Made by a program: the position numbers and the translations under genes. Of a DNA stretch of 64,000 bases, positions 56,099 through 64,000 are shown in pieces (positions within the stretch are counted from its first letter, which is position 1; every line of letters starts with the position of its first letter). This stretch comes from Acidobacteriota bacterium. GTDB lineage: Bacteria > Acidobacteriota > Terriglobia > UBA7540. Where the stretch lies: the NCBI GenBank assembly GCA_023474345.1, contig JAMCXS010000032.1, positions 124,001-188,000 of the forward strand. Direction: 5' to 3'. Under the pieces are notes generated by a model, which saw only the letters and a program-made list of their open reading frames with translations, ran no database searches and was not told where the DNA came from.

Positions 56099-56825
56099 CG
56101 GCAGCTTCGGGGGTGCGACCGAAGCGGCGGTCGCGGGAGTGGAAATCTCTAATGGCTGATTCGAAGTCTTCCGCTGTGAAATCGGGCCATAAGCAGGGCG
56201 TGAAATACAACTCCGCGTAGGCGCATTCCCACAGCATAAAATCACTGAGACGCTGCTCCCCGCCCGTGCGAATCAGCAGATCAACCTCCGGGATCACGTC
56301 TCGGGACCCGGAGGCCTCTGCGAGCATCCGGCAGAAGTCAGCTTCAGAAGGCTCGGCGTCCGGGATCAACCGTCCGGCAGCGCGGAGGATTGTTTGCCGG
56401 GCGGAATAATCGATCGCCAGGCGCAGGCTGAGACTTCGTCCGGCTGCCGTAGCGTCTTCGGCGGATTCAATAGCTTCGCGCAACGAAAATGGCATCCGGT
56501 CACGCCGGCCGATCACCCGGACCTGGACACCCTGGGCGATCCACTTTAGAGGTTCGTTGCGGAGGAATTCTTCAAAGATTCTGAACAGCGATACCACTTC
56601 CTCGGGGCAGCGCTGCCAGTTGTCGGAAGAAAAAGCGTGAAGCGTCAGGGTTCCCACGCCAAAACGGAGGGCCCCGGCAATCACCCGCCGCACCGCTTCG
56701 ACGCCGGCGCGGTGGCCTTGCGGACGCGGCAGTCCGCGGCGGCGGGCCCAGCGGCCGCTGCCGTCCATGATGATGGCCACGTGAATTCCTGGGGAAGCTG
56801 GCTGATGCAAAGAACTTTGAAACAT
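56091..56825 (-). CDS. uppS: Isoprenyl transferase (undecaprenyl diphosphate synthase)
   Basis: Cis-prenyltransferase making the C55 lipid carrier for cell wall synthesis; 244 aa from ATG 56825 (GAGGAG four bases upstream). Motif HVAIIMDGSGRWARRRG: catalytic Asp and Arg kept, but the near-invariant Asn of MDGNGRWA is Ser. Downstream TLHAFSSDNWQR and RTGGEQRLSDFMLWECAYAELYF are intact. It sits 34 bp after the winged-helix regulator gene, apparently in one operon with it. Confidence 0.93.
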   Translation of the reverse strand: MFQSSLHQPASPGIHVAIIMDGSGRWARRRGLPRPQGHRAGVEAVRRVIAGALRFGVGTLTLHAFSSDNWQRCPEEVVSLFRIFEEFLRNEPLKWIAQGVQVRVIGRRDRMPFSLREAIESAEDATAAGRSLSLRLAIDYSARQTILRAAGRLIPDAEPSEADFCRMLAEASGSRDVIPEVDLLIRTGGEQRLSDFMLWECAYAELYFTPCLWPDFTAEDFESAIRDFHSRDRRFGRTPEAAAV

Positions 56826-56859
56826 AAAGCTCCTCTGCAAAAAATTTTCTGTCCAACCC

Positions 56860-57249
56860 CTAGCGGGCGCGCGTTGCGCGGATCAAAGCTTCCATGTGCG
56901 CCAAATAGCTCATCAGCGCCTTCCGTCCGGCCACGGTCAAGCGATACATTGTCTTGGGAAGCCGCCCGTCGAACGACTTCTTGCAGTCGATATACTGAGC
57001 TTCCTCAAGCTTCCGTGCATGAACGCTCAAATTGCCATCGGTCGTTTTCAGCAGTTGCTTGAGTTCCCGAAAGCTCAGCGAGTCGTTCACCGCCAGCGCG
57101 CTGACAATGCCCAGCCGGATGCGTTCATGGATCAACCGGTCAAGCGCCGATGTCCCGCTGGCGCTCCTCTCAGCGGAATTGCGGCTGGGGCTTTCCAAAT
57201 CGGTTTCCCCTTCATGCCGTTCCCGGACCAACACACTTGTCTTAGCCAC
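56860..57249 (-). CDS. Winged-helix transcriptional regulator
   Basis: 129 aa from GTG 57249, preceded by GGAGG; an in-frame extension to 57357 overlaps the upstream gene more deeply. The DNA-binding region is residues 45-110: [46 protein letters not shown], then a wing with [13 protein letters not shown]. This is the ArsR/MarR-like type without a metal site. The start overlaps the membrane-protein gene by 8 bp, so the two are likely coupled, perhaps as sensor and regulator; this is inference. Confidence 0.85.
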   Translation of the reverse strand: MAKTSVLVRERHEGETDLESPSRNSAERSASGTSALDRLIHERIRLGIVSALAVNDSLSFRELKQLLKTTDGNLSVHARKLEEAQYIDCKKSFDGRLPKTMYRLTVAGRKALMSYLAHMEALIRATRAR

Positions 57250-57856
57250 CGTACCTCCAGGCAATAATTGCTCCAAAGATGAGATGCAGGCCCCCGAAGC
57301 CGGTCGCCATAAAGAAGTCACCCCACGCGGCGGGCGAAAACAGCGCGGCAGCGCCAAGAACCATGAAAGCTACGCCCATTGCCGGTACCACTCGGACGGA
57401 AAATGCTCCTCCCGTCACCACACCCGCCCCGTAAAGCAACAGCCATAGTCCTGGCAAAACCGCAACCGATCCAGCATGGAAAAGGACCAGCGTCAACAAG
57501 GCTCCCGCCGCCAGAGGAGGCGCCAGGCTCAACGCAAATTTCCGGCCCGGTTGCGAAAACAAGGGCGTGTCCGCTTTGTGCGCTTTCTGCAACATCGTCA
57601 CCCCGCCGATCAGGCAGGAAACAGCCGCTTCAACAACCCACACGCCCAGCCACAGTGCGGGGGTTGCCTGCAGGGAAGCAATGAAGGCTGCTACCAGAGC
57701 CGTTACGCCCATCAGCATTCCTCCCCATCCCGGGACCGCCGTAAAGGACGAAGCTCCCTCCATGGTCTCGCGGATAAAGCGCAGGTTATCCATGGCACGA
57801 GCTTCAAGATCCAGTGGATCTTTGACGCGAGGACGGATGGGCCGGATAGAGGCCAT
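57242..57856 (-). CDS. Membrane protein paired with the winged-helix regulator
   Basis: 204 aa, about five to six hydrophobic helices from residue 47 on, after a soluble N-terminal segment containing [30 protein letters not shown]. This N-terminal sequence resembles membrane proteins that accompany small winged-helix regulators in Acidobacteriota, but I cannot name a function. The ATG lies only six bases after a -10 element, so the transcript is probably leaderless. First gene of the unit membrane protein-regulator-uppS. Confidence 0.75.
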   Translation of the reverse strand: MASIRPIRPRVKDPLDLEARAMDNLRFIRETMEGASSFTAVPGWGGMLMGVTALVAAFIASLQATPALWLGVWVVEAAVSCLIGGVTMLQKAHKADTPLFSQPGRKFALSLAPPLAAGALLTLVLFHAGSVAVLPGLWLLLYGAGVVTGGAFSVRVVPAMGVAFMVLGAAALFSPAAWGDFFMATGFGGLHLIFGAIIAWRYGG

Positions 57857-57862
57857 GATGGG

Positions 57863-57891
57863 TTAATACACCCCTTACTATGTCTTGTCAA
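57863..57891 (-). promoter_or_regulatory. Promoter giving a probable leaderless transcript
   Basis: On the minus strand a perfect TTGACA (57891-57886), 17 bp, TATTAA (57868-57863), then six bases to the ATG at 57856. No ribosome site fits between. Confidence 0.65.
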
Positions 57892-58049
57892 GTACTTTGT
57901 ATTATAAAGCTAAACCAGGGATCTCCCGAGCCGAAGTGGAATCCTTCCCACTGAAACCTCAGCGGCAGACCATGCAAGCAGGGCGCTATCATGGAGGTAG
58001 GCTGCCAAATCCAGAAACGGCTATTTATAGCGCCGGCAAGGAGAACTGA

Positions 58050-58316
58050 ATGACCCTGAAAGAATGGGAAGACAAGCTTCATGAAGAGGGGTTCAACAGG
58101 ACCTATGTCTGGCAAGATGGCCCGGGTGCCTTCTACCCTGACCACACGCATGAAAATACGACGGCCCACGTGATCCTGGAAGGCGAAATGGCGGTCACTT
58201 CCGAGGGCAAGTTCCGCATTTACAAAGTCGGCGCCCGCTGCGACGTGCCCGCCCGCACGGTGCATTCAGCCCGCATGGGGGCCGAAGGTTGCCGTTATCT
58301 TATCGGCGAAAAGTAG
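58050..58316 (+). CDS. Small cupin-domain protein
   Basis: 88 aa with AAGGAG before the ATG. Single cupin: YPDHTHENTTAHVILEGEMAV carries the two His and a Glu of the metal motif, and CDVPARTVHSARMG the distal His. Short beta-barrel, cytosolic, possibly metal-binding. Substrate unknown. Monocistronic. Confidence 0.85.
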   Translation: MTLKEWEDKLHEEGFNRTYVWQDGPGAFYPDHTHENTTAHVILEGEMAVTSEGKFRIYKVGARCDVPARTVHSARMGAEGCRYLIGEK

Positions 58317-58341
58317 CGCGTCCGTCGCGGCCGGGGGCGTC

Positions 58342-58608
58342 GGTAGCGCCGACTTTCGCGTTACCGAAACTCGGCTTCTCTGTGTGGCGCTCCACCACCA
58401 GTGCCGTACGGCACCGGGTTTGTGCCCTTTGCTTACAAAGCCACGGGATGGAAAACATGCCGTGGCTCGCTGAATGGCGCCAGGGGCATGTCGGGGCCGG
58501 TGTGGCAGCACCAATTCTGGTGCGGCATGAGCCAAAGTCAATGCTGTTCTGACTGTTCTTCGCACATCAAAAGGCGCCACCGGCGGTGGTGAGGGCACCG
58601 GCGCTACA
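58342..58608. repeat. Palindrome-rich intergenic element with inverted ends
   Basis: GGTAGCGCCG (58342-58351) and CGGCGCTACA (58599-58608) are inverted, nine of ten bases. Inside are GTGCCGTACGGCAC, a perfect 14-base palindrome, and a CCACGG/CCGTGG stem around 58440-58466. It fills the 58317-58636 gap; no gene is seen. Confidence 0.55.
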
Positions 58609-58636
58609 GAGAACAACCGCGGACCTGCTTTCTTGT

Positions 58637-59878
58637 TCACATGACTTCGCCGGCCATCAAGTCTTCCGGGCGTTCGCGGGGGCGGATCAATTCAATCTTG
58701 TCGCCATCGACCATGACCTCGGCGGGGCGAGGCCGGGAATTGTAATTTGAAGAGAGAACGTAGCCGTAGGCGCCGACGGTCATGACGGCCACCAGATCGC
58801 CCGGCTCGACCCGCGGCATTCGCCGGTCACGGGCCAGGAAGTCGCCCGTTTCGCAGAGTGGCCCGACGACATCGGCCACGAAAGTTTCTTCCGTGCGCCG
58901 CTCGACGGGAAGAATCTGGTGGAGTGAGCCGTAAAGCGTGGGGCGCATCAAATCGTTCATTCCTGCGTCCACCACCACAAAGTGTTTCCGCCGGTTGTGC
59001 TTGACATAGAGAACGCGGGTTAAGAGGGCTCCGGCGTTGCCCACCAGGGCGCGGCCGGGCTCGAGAACCAGCCGGTAGGGCGTGCCGGCCAGCCGTCTTT
59101 TAAGCTCCGACGCCAAGCGACCGAGATCGAGGGGTTTTTCATCAACATAGCGAATGCCGTAGCCGCCCCCGAGGTCCAGAAATTCCATTTGGATGCCTTC
59201 GCGCGTCAGTGACTTTGTAAGGTCCAGAATTTCTTCGAGCGCCTGCACAAAAGGCTCGACCGCAAGAATCTGTGACCCGATGTGGCAAGCAATGCCGCGA
59301 ACTCTGAGGTCGGGCATAGCAACAGCCCGATGGTAAAGCTGGACCGCTTCCTTCTTGGGCACGCCGAACTTGTGGATAAACTGTCCTGTGGAGATGTAAG
59401 GATGGGTATCCGCCTCCACATCGGGATTGACGCGAATGGAAATATTGGCTCGTTTCTTTATCTCGTGAGAGCGCGCCGCAATTGCCTCAAGCTCTCCGGC
59501 AGACTCCACATTGAAAGCCAGGATGCCGGCAGAAAGTCCGGCATCGATTTCCGCCGCGTTTTTGCCGACGCCGGAGAAAACGATGGTGTCCGGCTTCGCT
59601 CCCACTTGCAGCACGCGCGCCAGTTCGCCACCTGAAACAATGTCAAATCCCGCCCCGGCGTTACGGAGAAGGCTGAGGATTTTCAGGTGCGAATTCGCCT
59701 TGACCGAATAGCAGACAAGGTGGCGAAGATCTCGCAGGTTCTGCTCGACGTTGTGAAAGTTCTCTTGAATGGCGGACCGGCTGTAGATGTAGGTGGGGGT
59801 GCCAAACCGGGTTGCCAGTTCAGCCATCCGGACATTTTCACACCGAAGCTCATGCGAGTCGTATTGGAAGTATTCCAT
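58637..59878 (-). CDS. lysA: Diaminopimelate decarboxylase
   Basis: Last step of lysine synthesis, PLP-dependent. 413 aa from ATG 59878, where homology starts (MEYFQYDSHELRCENV); the frame continues upstream to 59974. PLP lysine K60 in CYSVKAN; VSGGELARVLQVG; HIGSQI; LDLGGGYGIRY; VVDAGMNDLMRPTLYGSLH; and the Cys of GPLCETGDFL. A GC-rich hairpin (GCCGGGAGCA with TGCTCCGGC, 59909-59931) lies just upstream of the start, without a T tract. It follows the PP2C gene in the deoC-phosphatase-lysA run. Confidence 0.95.
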   Translation of the reverse strand: MEYFQYDSHELRCENVRMAELATRFGTPTYIYSRSAIQENFHNVEQNLRDLRHLVCYSVKANSHLKILSLLRNAGAGFDIVSGGELARVLQVGAKPDTIVFSGVGKNAAEIDAGLSAGILAFNVESAGELEAIAARSHEIKKRANISIRVNPDVEADTHPYISTGQFIHKFGVPKKEAVQLYHRAVAMPDLRVRGIACHIGSQILAVEPFVQALEEILDLTKSLTREGIQMEFLDLGGGYGIRYVDEKPLDLGRLASELKRRLAGTPYRLVLEPGRALVGNAGALLTRVLYVKHNRRKHFVVVDAGMNDLMRPTLYGSLHQILPVERRTEETFVADVVGPLCETGDFLARDRRMPRVEPGDLVAVMTVGAYGYVLSSNYNSRPRPAEVMVDGDKIELIRPRERPEDLMAGEVM

Positions 59879-59976
59879 AGCAATAGATCGGCTTGAATTC
59901 TCGGCCCTGCCGGGAGCAACCATGCTCCGGCGACCTCGACTTATCCTTTCCGTTTTCTTGGGAGTGAGATGCAAGT

Positions 59977-61731
59977 TTAACGCACTCGGACCAAAAGAAA
60001 AGTCTGGTCGTCACGTCGCGGCCGACCTTCCTCGAAGCGCGCGATTTCCGTGAAGATGGTTTCTACAATCTCTTCCACCGGCCGTTTAGCGTGCTCGCGC
60101 AAGAGATTGGCCAGATGCCGCGTACCAAACTCCTCTTGTGCGGGACTCATGGCCTCACTCACGCCATCGGAAAAAATCGCCAGCAAATCTCCTTTTTTCA
60201 ACTGGAGCATCACTTCCTGATAGTCCGTGCGCTCGAGCAGCCCGAGGGGGATTCCTTCCGCTCGAATGGCGCGCGTGCTGCCGCGCCGTACCAGGAGCGG
60301 CAAAGGCATCCCGGCGTTCGCAAGATGCATGGTTTGCGTCTTGGGTTCCCATATTGCATAGGTTAAAGTGACAAAGTGGCCTTCTACCTGGCGCTCCAAA
60401 AGGGTAGCGTTCAGCCGGCGAAGCATTTCCGGTGCGGGAAGACGCTGCGGAGCCAGGCTCCGGAGGATTCCAGCGGCGAGCGCCCCGTAAAGAGCCGCCG
60501 GCGCTCCCTTGCCACTGACGTCGCCCACGGTAAGAACATTGCGGTCTTTGCCATAGTTCAGGAAATCGTATAAGTCGCCTCCCAATTCGCGCGCGGGTTG
60601 GAAACGCAGTCCCACCTCTAAGCCCGGAATTACCACTGAGGTCCCGGGCATCAGGAGCAATTGAATTTCTTTCGCTCGTTGCAAATCGCGTTCCAATCGC
60701 GCCTCACTCCTCAAGATGCGCTCGTAAAGCCGCGCATTCTCAATAGCGACAGCGATTTGAGGCGCCAGGGTGGAGAAAATTCGGACGTGCTCATCTGTAA
60801 AATAACCGAGCTGCGGGCTTTCGAGATCCACCACTCCGATCACGCGTCCTTGGTAAAGAAGCGGGACAGTCATCTCAGACTTCGTGTCAGGATTGATGAG
60901 GACGTAGCGCGGATCGCGGCTGACGTCAGGAACGACCACAGCTTTGAGCGAACTGGCCGCCGCGCCCACAATCCCCTGGCCGAACCGGACGGTGGTCTTG
61001 TCCGGCAGGCTTTCATCCTGGCGAAGCGTCAGAACCGAGTTGAAGGTTTGCGTTTGCTCGTCGGCCAGCATAATGCTGAAACGATGGTAGTCCACCAGCC
61101 GCTTGGTGAGGGTGCCCACCTTGCGCAGGAGATCATTCAGGACGAGCACAGAGCTGAGTTCGCGGCTGATTTCGTTCAAGAGTTGCAAAGTGCGCGACTG
61201 GCGGAGGCTGCGGCGGTAAAGCCGGGCGTTTTCGATGGCCATGGCCATCCGGCCCGCCAGAAGCTCCAGCAGGTTGATGTCCTGGTCGGTGAAGAAGTCG
61301 GTTGAAGGCGCTTCCAAATCCATCACGCCGATCACGCGGTTCTTCAGGATCAGAGGAATGGCCAGTTCCGACTTAACTGTGGAAACGGATTCGATATAGG
61401 TGCTGTCATTGCGGACGTCGTTCACCAGAATTGACCGCCGTTCACTGGCCGCCCGGCCCACAATCCCTTCGCCAACCTTGATCCGCAGCTTTCGGACCGT
61501 TTCTTCGGGATGGCCAACGCTTGACCAAACCCGCAATTGCTGCGTCTTCTCGTTCAAGAGGAGGATGGCAAAAACCTCGTAATCGATGACGCGTTTCACC
61601 AGTTCGGCGATTCGCTTCATGAGCTCGTCGAGATCAAGAGTGGAAGTGATCTGCTCGCTGACTTCGAGAAGCAGCGTCAGCAGTTCAGTCGCACCCAGGG
61701 CGCGTACCGGTGGTTTCATCGTTTGAGGCAT
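59977..61731 (-). CDS. GAF-GAF-PP2C (SpoIIE/RsbU-type) serine phosphatase
   Basis: 584 aa. Two GAF domains at about residues 30-175 and 190-340, recognisable by the paralogous motifs VGEGIVGRAASERRSILVNDV and FGQGIVGAAASSLKAVVVPDV. A short coiled-coil linker (LERDLQRAKEIQLLLMPG) leads to the SpoIIE phosphatase, with metal-binding GDLYDFL and GDVSGKGAPAALYGA, and the C-terminal DDQTFLLVRV. Likely dephosphorylates an anti-sigma-factor antagonist in response to a ligand. No such partner is in the window. It starts four bases after deoC. Confidence 0.92.
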   Translation of the reverse strand: MPQTMKPPVRALGATELLTLLLEVSEQITSTLDLDELMKRIAELVKRVIDYEVFAILLLNEKTQQLRVWSSVGHPEETVRKLRIKVGEGIVGRAASERRSILVNDVRNDSTYIESVSTVKSELAIPLILKNRVIGVMDLEAPSTDFFTDQDINLLELLAGRMAMAIENARLYRRSLRQSRTLQLLNEISRELSSVLVLNDLLRKVGTLTKRLVDYHRFSIMLADEQTQTFNSVLTLRQDESLPDKTTVRFGQGIVGAAASSLKAVVVPDVSRDPRYVLINPDTKSEMTVPLLYQGRVIGVVDLESPQLGYFTDEHVRIFSTLAPQIAVAIENARLYERILRSEARLERDLQRAKEIQLLLMPGTSVVIPGLEVGLRFQPARELGGDLYDFLNYGKDRNVLTVGDVSGKGAPAALYGALAAGILRSLAPQRLPAPEMLRRLNATLLERQVEGHFVTLTYAIWEPKTQTMHLANAGMPLPLLVRRGSTRAIRAEGIPLGLLERTDYQEVMLQLKKGDLLAIFSDGVSEAMSPAQEEFGTRHLANLLREHAKRPVEEIVETIFTEIARFEEGRPRRDDQTFLLVRVR

Positions 61732-61734
61732 AGA

Positions 61735-62580
61735 TCAATCCACATGGCCGGAGGCTTCGGCAACAATAGAAACGGAAGCGCTTGATCCCAGGCGGTCCGC
61801 ACCCGCTTCAAGCATTCGCAAAGCATCGCGAAGAGTTCGGATGCCACCCGCAGCCTTCACCCCCATAGCCTCCCCAACCGTTTCGCGCATGAGCCGGACG
61901 TCGGCTGCGCGGGCGCCCGAAGGACCGAATCCCGTGGAAGTCTTTACGTAATCCGCGCCCGCCTGCCTCGCAATCCGGCAGGCAGCGATCTTCTGCGCGT
62001 CAGAAAGGTAGGCGTTCTCCAGGATCACCTTCAGGGTGCAGCCGGAATCGCGGGCGACTTCTGCCACACCGCCGATGTCGCTCCGCACCAAGTCGGGATT
62101 GCCTGAGCGCATTGCGCCGACGTTCATGACCATGTCAAGTTCTTTCGCCCCCAGTCGGATGCCCGCTTCGGCTTCCGCCCGCTTGGCGGACGTGAGCGTT
62201 GCGCCAAAAGGAAAACCAATCACTGTCCCCACTTTAACAGCAGACCCGCGCAATTGTTCGGCAGCCAAAGCAACCCACGCCGGGTTGACACAAACAGCCC
62301 CAAACCCGAATGACACCGCCTCCCGGCACAGTTGCTCAATCTCGCTGCGTGACGCTTCCGGGCGCAAGGCCGTGTGGTCAATCAATTGCGCCAACTTGCG
62401 GACGTCACGCGATAGGTCGGAAGCAGAAACGAACAAGCCCTCTTTCCTCAAAAGTGGAGGGCTCTTTTCTTTATCCACCACTGTCTGCTCGAGTAAAGTC
62501 CCCTTGTTGTCCTCGACTGCCATGGCGATCCGCGCAATCAACTGCTGGAGTTCCGGTCGAGTTAATGTGAATACCGGCAT
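61735..62580 (-). CDS. deoC: Deoxyribose-phosphate aldolase
   Basis: Splits 2-deoxyribose 5-phosphate to acetaldehyde and glyceraldehyde 3-phosphate. 281 aa from ATG 62580; the frame extends to 62727 without homology. The first 60 residues are an extra N-terminal arm compared with many DeoC proteins. LIDHTALRPEAS opens the barrel; Schiff-base Lys213 in YVKTSTGFG; Lys242 in VKAAGGIRTL. Completes the nucleoside catabolism theme with PNP. The start lacks a clear ribosome site. Confidence 0.94.
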   Translation of the reverse strand: MPVFTLTRPELQQLIARIAMAVEDNKGTLLEQTVVDKEKSPPLLRKEGLFVSASDLSRDVRKLAQLIDHTALRPEASRSEIEQLCREAVSFGFGAVCVNPAWVALAAEQLRGSAVKVGTVIGFPFGATLTSAKRAEAEAGIRLGAKELDMVMNVGAMRSGNPDLVRSDIGGVAEVARDSGCTLKVILENAYLSDAQKIAACRIARQAGADYVKTSTGFGPSGARAADVRLMRETVGEAMGVKAAGGIRTLRDALRMLEAGADRLGSSASVSIVAEASGHVD

Positions 62581-62886
62581 AGAAATAATCTGCCGATTTG
62601 GCAGCGCGCACCAGCAGGCAGCTTTCCTGCGAAGCAGCAGTTGACATCGAGATGGCGGCGTTGGGGCAACACGAACAGACACCATTCTAACATAACTGCC
62701 TGCGCCGGTTTGGGGCTCCTCCCGCACTCGGCAGCGCGCCGCAATAGCGTCAAGTATACGCGGAATCGCTGCGGAAGGAAGGCCGCTGGCGTGAATAAAT
62801 CTCTCGCCCAGAGGGCTCGCCTGTCCTTTACGCGGACACCAGCGGGTTGGCCTCCGGGATAGTTTGCTCGCGTGTAAAATGAAACT

Positions 62887-63225
62887 GTGGAGCGCAAAAA
62901 GTTCGAGGAGTTGGTTGGCCAGGTGCTGGATAGCTTGCCGGAGCCGTTTCGCGTCAGGCTGGCCAACCTTGCGATTATGGTCGAGGATTTTCCGCCGTCG
63001 GAGCCTCGCCGCGGAGGTTTGCTTTTGGGCCTATTTTCTGGGGTTCCGCGCACCCAAAAGAGCGTTTTCGCTGCTACACCGCCTGACCACATCTATTTGT
63101 ACCAGAAAAACATCGAGGCGGTATGCTCGACCGAATCAGAGGTGGCGCGCCAGATTCGCGATACCCTGCTGCATGAGATCGGCCACTATTTTGGTCTGAG
63201 CGAAGACGAGCTGAGAAATATATGA
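62887..63225 (+). CDS. Minimal zincin metallopeptidase-like protein (TTHA0227 type)
   Basis: 112 aa from GTG 62887. The only strong motif is H96-E97-I-G-H100-Y-F-G-L-S-E-D, the compact zinc site of the minimal zincin family. No export signal, so it is cytosolic. Biological role of this family is unclear. It lies 95 bp upstream of tsaB on the same strand, a pairing that could be chance. Confidence 0.85.
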   Translation: MERKKFEELVGQVLDSLPEPFRVRLANLAIMVEDFPPSEPRRGGLLLGLFSGVPRTQKSVFAATPPDHIYLYQKNIEAVCSTESEVARQIRDTLLHEIGHYFGLSEDELRNI

Positions 63226-63281
63226 ACGATGTCTGCAAAGGCTGAGGGTTCTGCTACTTGGCAAGAAATGGCACCTGAAAA

Positions 63282-63312
63282 TTGAGCGCCGTGTTATAAC
63301 CCCGTATATAAT
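63282..63312 (+). promoter_or_regulatory. Promoter of tsaB, probable leaderless start
   Basis: TTGAGC (63282-63287) followed 19 bp later by exact TATAAT (63307-63312), or 17 bp later by the overlapping TATATA. The tsaB ATG is only eight bases after the -10, and no ribosome site is present. Confidence 0.55.
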
Positions 63313-63320
63313 GGTTATTA

Positions 63321-64000
63321 ATGCTTGTTTTAGCTCTTGATACAACCAGCGAGCACGGTGGTGCGGCCGTTTACAACGGCGACGTCCGCCTCGCCATGGC
63401 GGCGAACGAAGGAGCTGCGGATCGTTACTCAGTGACGCTGTTCGAGTCAGTAGAACGTGCGCTGGCCGAGGCAAAGCTCGGTTTCCGCGATATCGAGCTT
63501 TACGCGGTCGCAAAGGGCCCTGGTTCTTTCACCGGGATTCGCGTGGGCTTGGCCGCCGCGCAAGCATGGGCAAAAGGTTTCGGCAAGCCTTTACACGCGG
63601 TAACTCTGCTTGAAGCGATGGTGCAGCAAGCGCAGCCCGACACCGATTGGGCCGTGCCCATTCTCGATGCCCGTCGCGGAGAGTTTTTCCTCGGTTTCTA
63701 TCGCCGTTCGGGGGGTGCCGGCCCGAGCGCCCGGTTTGTGGCGGCCGGGGAGGGCATGGTTGTCCGGCCTGAGCAACTGTCGAACGTGGTGGAAACACTC
63801 GCGCAAGGAGGGCAATGCAGAACATTTAGCCGAGGCACCATTGCCTGCCTTACACGAACCCACGATCTGAAGGCTCAGGCCCTCCGTGAAAACCTGAGCC
63901 CAACTCTGACGTGGATCAGCATCCCCGGCGTCCTGCTGGATGCGATCGCCGGAGTGGCTCTTCATGCCTATGGACAGGGAGAAATCTCCCGGTTTGAGGA
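63321..64000 (+). CDS. tsaB: tRNA threonylcarbamoyladenosine synthesis protein TsaB (partial)
   Basis: Runs off the window end; 226 codons are seen. TsaB scaffolds TsaD and TsaE in making t6A at position 37 of ANN-decoding tRNAs. Opens LVLALDTTSEHGGAAV, the ASKHA-fold start; KGPGSFTGIRVGLAAAQAWA is the family signature near residues 72-91; then WAVPILDARRGEFFLGFY. The frame stays open to the end, which is why an open-frame search requiring a stop would miss it. Confidence 0.93.
   Translation, partial: MLVLALDTTSEHGGAAVYNGDVRLAMAANEGAADRYSVTLFESVERALAEAKLGFRDIELYAVAKGPGSFTGIRVGLAAAQAWAKGFGKPLHAVTLLEAMVQQAQPDTDWAVPILDARRGEFFLGFYRRSGGAGPSARFVAAGEGMVVRPEQLSNVVETLAQGGQCRTFSRGTIACLTRTHDLKAQALRENLSPTLTWISIPGVLLDAIAGVALHAYGQGEISRFE

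Overview
The window reads as ordinary chromosome of a moderately GC-rich bacterium, most likely a member of the Acidobacteriota. That is an inference from gene content: secreted M61, M13 and DUF885 proteins, a GH51 arabinofuranosidase, an EgtB/EgtD pair, a bactofilin beside parAB, a long SecA with an insertion, and a YncE-propeller/phosphoesterase fusion. No phage, insertion sequence, CRISPR array, rRNA or tRNA was seen. The window ends inside tsaB.

Layout. 0.2-3.1 kb: ergothioneine genes egtB-egtD, then tatA. 3.3-9.4 kb: a three-gene RND efflux operon (outer-membrane factor, lipoprotein adaptor, permease), divergent from a secreted six-hairpin glycosidase-like protein (10.0-11.8 kb). 12.3-16.0 kb: a segregation block on the minus strand, rsmG-parA-parB-bactofilin-MobB-like, with two exact parS sites, one of them covering the rsmG start codon. 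16.3-22.9 kb: three exported peptidase-like proteins (M61, DUF885, M13). 23-30.5 kb: cysteine desulfurase, HtrA protease, an alpha/beta hydrolase, SecA. 30.5-33.7 kb: a restriction-modification cassette (vsr, C5 methyltransferase, GIY-YIG nuclease) bracketed by small palindromic repeats. 33.9-35.3 kb: phased A-tracts, a promoter, an aromatic-residue-rich leader peptide and attenuator, then DAHP synthase. 35.4-41.5 kb: an SDR and nucleoside salvage genes (CNT transporter, purine nucleoside phosphorylase, adenosine deaminase) with a RodZ-like protein and a HAD hydrolase. 41.6-49.6 kb: S1/P1-like protein, amino-acid permease, a 51-residue basic protein, PcrA/UvrD helicase, propeller-phosphoesterase lipoprotein. 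49.9-55.3 kb: methyltransferase, SDR, YbaK-type deacylase, secreted hypothetical, GH51. 55.4-64 kb: EF-P, UppS, a winged-helix regulator and membrane protein, cupin, lysA, a GAF-GAF-PP2C phosphatase, deoC, a minimal zincin and tsaB.

The most interesting item is the DNA between 34,085 and 34,281. It holds a complete, trp-type ribosome-mediated attenuator in front of the first shikimate-pathway enzyme. A 22-codon ORF has six aromatic codons in a nine-codon run. A hairpin overlaps its end and stop codon, an alternative antiterminator pairing is possible, and a perfect 8-bp terminator with a T tract ends 20 nt before the aroF start. The spacing from a promoter -10 element suggests the leader ORF is translated from a leaderless or nearly leaderless transcript. 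The same geometry recurs at tsaB and at a membrane-protein gene.

A second theme is a family of small palindromic elements bounded by TGTAG...CTACA that occupy intergenic gaps, including both flanks of the restriction-modification cassette and the end of uppS.
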